From: Skeletonema tropicum
Lineage: Eukaryota; Bacillariophyta; Thalassiosirophyceae; Thalassiosirales; Thalassiosiraceae
Direction: 5' to 3'
Assembly: GCA_037178625.1 (NCBI GenBank)
Contig: CM074148.1
Location: 558,001 to 622,000, forward strand
DNA length: 64,000 nt
Below are positions 61,886-64,000 of this stretch, one piece after another (within the stretch, counting starts at the first letter, position 1; every line of letters starts with the position of its first letter). The position numbers and the translations under genes were made by a program. The notes beneath the pieces are model-generated. The model worked only from the letters and a program-made list of their open reading frames with translations, ran no database searches and was not told the DNA's origin.

Positions 61886-63331
61886 ATGTCGAAACCACCG
61901 CCAAACGAATGGCAAGCCCCCTCGCAAGCGGAGAGGGTGGCACTTGGAACAATGCATTATGGCGCAGCTGCTGGTAATCCACAGCCACAGTTTCTGTCAC
62001 AACAGCAACCTAATCAATATAATTGGCTGCAGCCAGTGGGTTATTATCTACCAACGTGTCATGTGCAATATCATCCACTGATGCCACAACCGCAATCAGA
62101 TGTCCGCAGTGCCACCGTCGGAAATGGCAATAATGCTGTGCACGAGAATGGCAGTGACAGTCATGGTCACGGCGATGACAATGACATCAATATGGATGAA
62201 ACGACAACAGACACAGTAGCAGTAGGAGGAACTGGTGGTGAAAATGTTAATGATGATGAAAGCAGTAGCGTCGGAACAGATGACGACGGTATGGGGATGT
62301 TACGGGAGGGTCAGGTGTTTGCAGACGTGGCTGCTTTTGACACTGCAGTCACGACATATTGCACACTTCGTAATTATGATGTCAATAGAAGTAGTTCAAC
62401 AAACCAACGTACTCATGGAGTGTCTGTTGAATACATTAGGTATTACTGTGTTCGTAGCCGCAAATTTAAATCCGCTTCAAAGGGTGGCCCAGATGCACGT
62501 AAGAGGACATCTCTAAAGGTTGATTGTGTGTTTAAAATCTGTGGTCGTCGCGCTACCCCTGCAGAGATTCTCAAGAGCAATGGACATCTAACCAGTGCAT
62601 CCATAAAAATCATCTCACTGGAATTGAACCACACCAACGGATGCAAGGGTGCCGACGAATTAGTTCGAGCTACAAATAAGCAGCTGAGGGGTCGAGAATA
62701 CTCAAACGTAGCTCTTACTTATCTCCGAAAGGAATGCAAATCTGGTCGATACACCACCGCAAATGTTCAGGATTGGCTAATTGAGCAGGGTATGAATGAT
62801 GTTACACTTAAAGAGGCAACCAATCTTCGTTACCGTCTCATGAATGATAAGCCTGTGAAAGGGTATAAATATCCCTCCGAAGAAGAAGATGGACAGATGA
62901 CAGACTATCTCTTCAATCACGACTTGGAAAGTGAAGTGTCTGACGGTGGACAGAAGAGTATTGATGCCTTGGTTTGTGTCCATAAAGGATTGTCTTCACA
63001 AATTCCAGGGTATGATTATAGGATGACTACAGACTCAGAGAACCGGTTCTCCGGCACAGCTTGGCAAACAGGCCGAATGAGGAGGCGCCTGCGCGATTAT
63101 GGAAAGATAATCTTCGTTGATGATAGCAGAAGTGGAATCAATAAGAACGGATTCTGTTTTTGGAACGTAGTTGTCATTGATCATAATGGAAAGGTTCAAA
63201 CTGTATTGGGTGCAATGACAATGAGCCCCACCAATGAAGCCGTATATTGGGTTCTATCAAGTATGGTACAAATGACACCAGAGGCAGCTGATGTTGTGAA
63301 GTGCTTGATGTCCGATCTTGGTAAGAAGTGA
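61886..63331 (+). CDS. MULE-type transposase, partial or degenerate
   Basis: The ATG at 61,886 (MSKPPPNEWQ) gives 481 residues. A Gln/Asn/Asp-rich start is followed by a FAR1/WRKY-GCM1-like zinc-binding region (about residues 140-260; YYCVRSRKFKS, KVDCVFKIC, LELNHTNGC). There is then a linker, and the first half of a MULE DDE domain (about 400-480): IIFVDDSRSGINKNGFCFWNVVVIDHNGKVQTVLGAMTMS, with the first Asp in VDDS, and TNEAVYWVLSSM and a possible second Asp at CLMSD. The frame stops after LGKK at 63,331. GATCTTG-GTAAGA there could be a splice donor, but no AG acceptor exists in the next 80 bases, so decay is more likely. A fragment at 63,400-63,490 (ALPSMILLQDEVKLTCVYDCF) may be its continuation. 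Confidence 0.7.
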   Translation: MSKPPPNEWQAPSQAERVALGTMHYGAAAGNPQPQFLSQQQPNQYNWLQPVGYYLPTCHVQYHPLMPQPQSDVRSATVGNGNNAVHENGSDSHGHGDDNDINMDETTTDTVAVGGTGGENVNDDESSSVGTDDDGMGMLREGQVFADVAAFDTAVTTYCTLRNYDVNRSSSTNQRTHGVSVEYIRYYCVRSRKFKSASKGGPDARKRTSLKVDCVFKICGRRATPAEILKSNGHLTSASIKIISLELNHTNGCKGADELVRATNKQLRGREYSNVALTYLRKECKSGRYTTANVQDWLIEQGMNDVTLKEATNLRYRLMNDKPVKGYKYPSEEEDGQMTDYLFNHDLESEVSDGGQKSIDALVCVHKGLSSQIPGYDYRMTTDSENRFSGTAWQTGRMRRRLRDYGKIIFVDDSRSGINKNGFCFWNVVVIDHNGKVQTVLGAMTMSPTNEAVYWVLSSMVQMTPEAADVVKCLMSDLGKK

Positions 63332-64000
63332 TGTTTTTGGTTTGAAATTGATATTCACTTTTCCTCCCGACTCACATGTCCCTATATCATTGAATAATGG
63401 CTCTGCCATCAATGATTCTACTCCAAGACGAGGTGAAGTTAACCTGTGTGTATGATTGTTTCGGCAGAGACAAACAGCAAGAATTCATGAGTAATGACTT
63501 TGGAATCTGATGAAACAAGCACAGAAAATTATTCACCTGGATGTTCTTGGCCCAACCATGCTGAGGGGGATCCAAATCTACAGTCTCTCGATGCAGGCGG
63601 GAATGATGACATTGAAGGCACACAGGCAGAAATTCTTGAGAATGTGATGAGCACGAGGAGCAGCCGAGATGATACGAAGTTAGAGGAAGCCACTCATTAC
63701 AGAATGAAAAGCAGTCAAACAGGATTAAGCCATGGAAAAGCTTGCCCCCAAGACTGCCACCCTTTCCTCCTGAATACTGTCCACTATCCATCGCCCCCCG
63801 GAAATCTTAAATAATATCAATTATTTCTTCAGAGAACCTCATCTTTTGCCGCTGTTATCAATAACGCCTGACAGCACAATGATAAATTTACGCTGATAAT
63901 AATTAATTAGAAAACGCTGATGCCATAGGAGGAGATCGGGATAAGAGTAGTCGGCCTGTGTGCGCAGTTGTTTTTCGGAAATTATTCAGTAAGTAACAAC
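63332..64000 (+). other. Right edge: possible transposase remnants
   Basis: After the MULE frame ends, a short in-frame stretch at about 63,400-63,510 (ALPSMILLQDEV...FGRDKQQEFMSNDFGI) reads protein-like. An ATG frame at 63,494-63,814 gives 106 hydrophilic residues without resemblance to anything known to me. Probably debris of the same element. No right terminal repeat was identified. Confidence 0.35.

Noticed and set aside
1..64000. CRISPR arrays, operons or viral genes
   Set aside because: No regularly spaced repeats with unique spacers, no polycistronic bacterial layout and no recognisable viral proteins were seen.

Overview
This window is nuclear DNA of a eukaryote, most probably a centric diatom of the Thalassiosira type. 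The evidence is a fucoxanthin-chlorophyll a/c light-harvesting gene with an ASAFAP plastid-targeting motif, short GT-AG introns (78-526 nt), large single-exon genes, a Golgi SNARE, a formin, a bromodomain protein, and lineage-expanded RING/MYND-Sel1 and BspA-like leucine-rich-repeat (LRR) families. There are no bacterial operons, ribosome binding sites or CRISPR arrays. The organism call is inference; no species is claimed.

Layout. 0-4.6 kb: an unrecognised, probably frameshifted gene, a small Thr-rich one-TM protein, and relics of the LRR and RING-Sel1 families. 4.9-6.4 kb: a two-exon GOS1/GOSR1-type Golgi Qb-SNARE (minus strand). 6.6-14.7 kb: a tandem array of RING-Sel1 and MYND-RING-Sel1 genes in every stage of duplication and decay; one copy is cut by a 122-bp foldback insertion carrying a tRNA-like A box. 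16.7-23.1 kb: a low-complexity Asn/Gly/Ser/Gln protein, two LRR genes on the minus strand and the light-harvesting gene between them. 24.1-36.5 kb: a second Thr-rich TM protein, a deleted fragment of the bromodomain gene, then three tandem copies (about 1.5 kb each) of the bromodomain gene's promoter plus first exon, the last leading into the real three-exon gene. 36.9-39.4 kb: one intact and one broken RING-Sel1 gene (minus). 41-44.2 kb: two divergent multi-pass membrane proteins separated by two inverted-repeat elements. 45-51.3 kb: a mobile-element district with a broken THAP-like transposase gene, an LRR gene with a frameshift, a 2.26-kb element with long terminal inverted repeats holding two converging genes, and a MULE-type MITE with a 10-bp target duplication. 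51.6-60 kb: an LRR gene and a five-exon formin of about 2,265 residues on the minus strand. 60-64 kb: a broken secreted-peptide exon, palindromes, a decayed transposon with perfect inverted ends, and a partial MULE transposase gene at the right edge.

Functional picture. The housekeeping genes (SNARE, light harvesting, bromodomain, formin) are unrelated to one another. What ties the window together is its dynamics: tandem and inverted segmental duplication of zinc-finger/Sel1 and LRR genes, and insertion of several non-autonomous elements near gene 5' ends. The observations most worth a second look are the triplicated promoter/first exon of the bromodomain gene, the tRNA-like foldback insertion, the two-gene long-TIR element, and the formin with nine WH2-like motifs (two of them inside the FH2 region) and five WASHC3-like repeats.

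Limits: everything was read by eye. Gene models are based on open frames, splice-site consensus and family resemblance recalled from memory; no searches were run.
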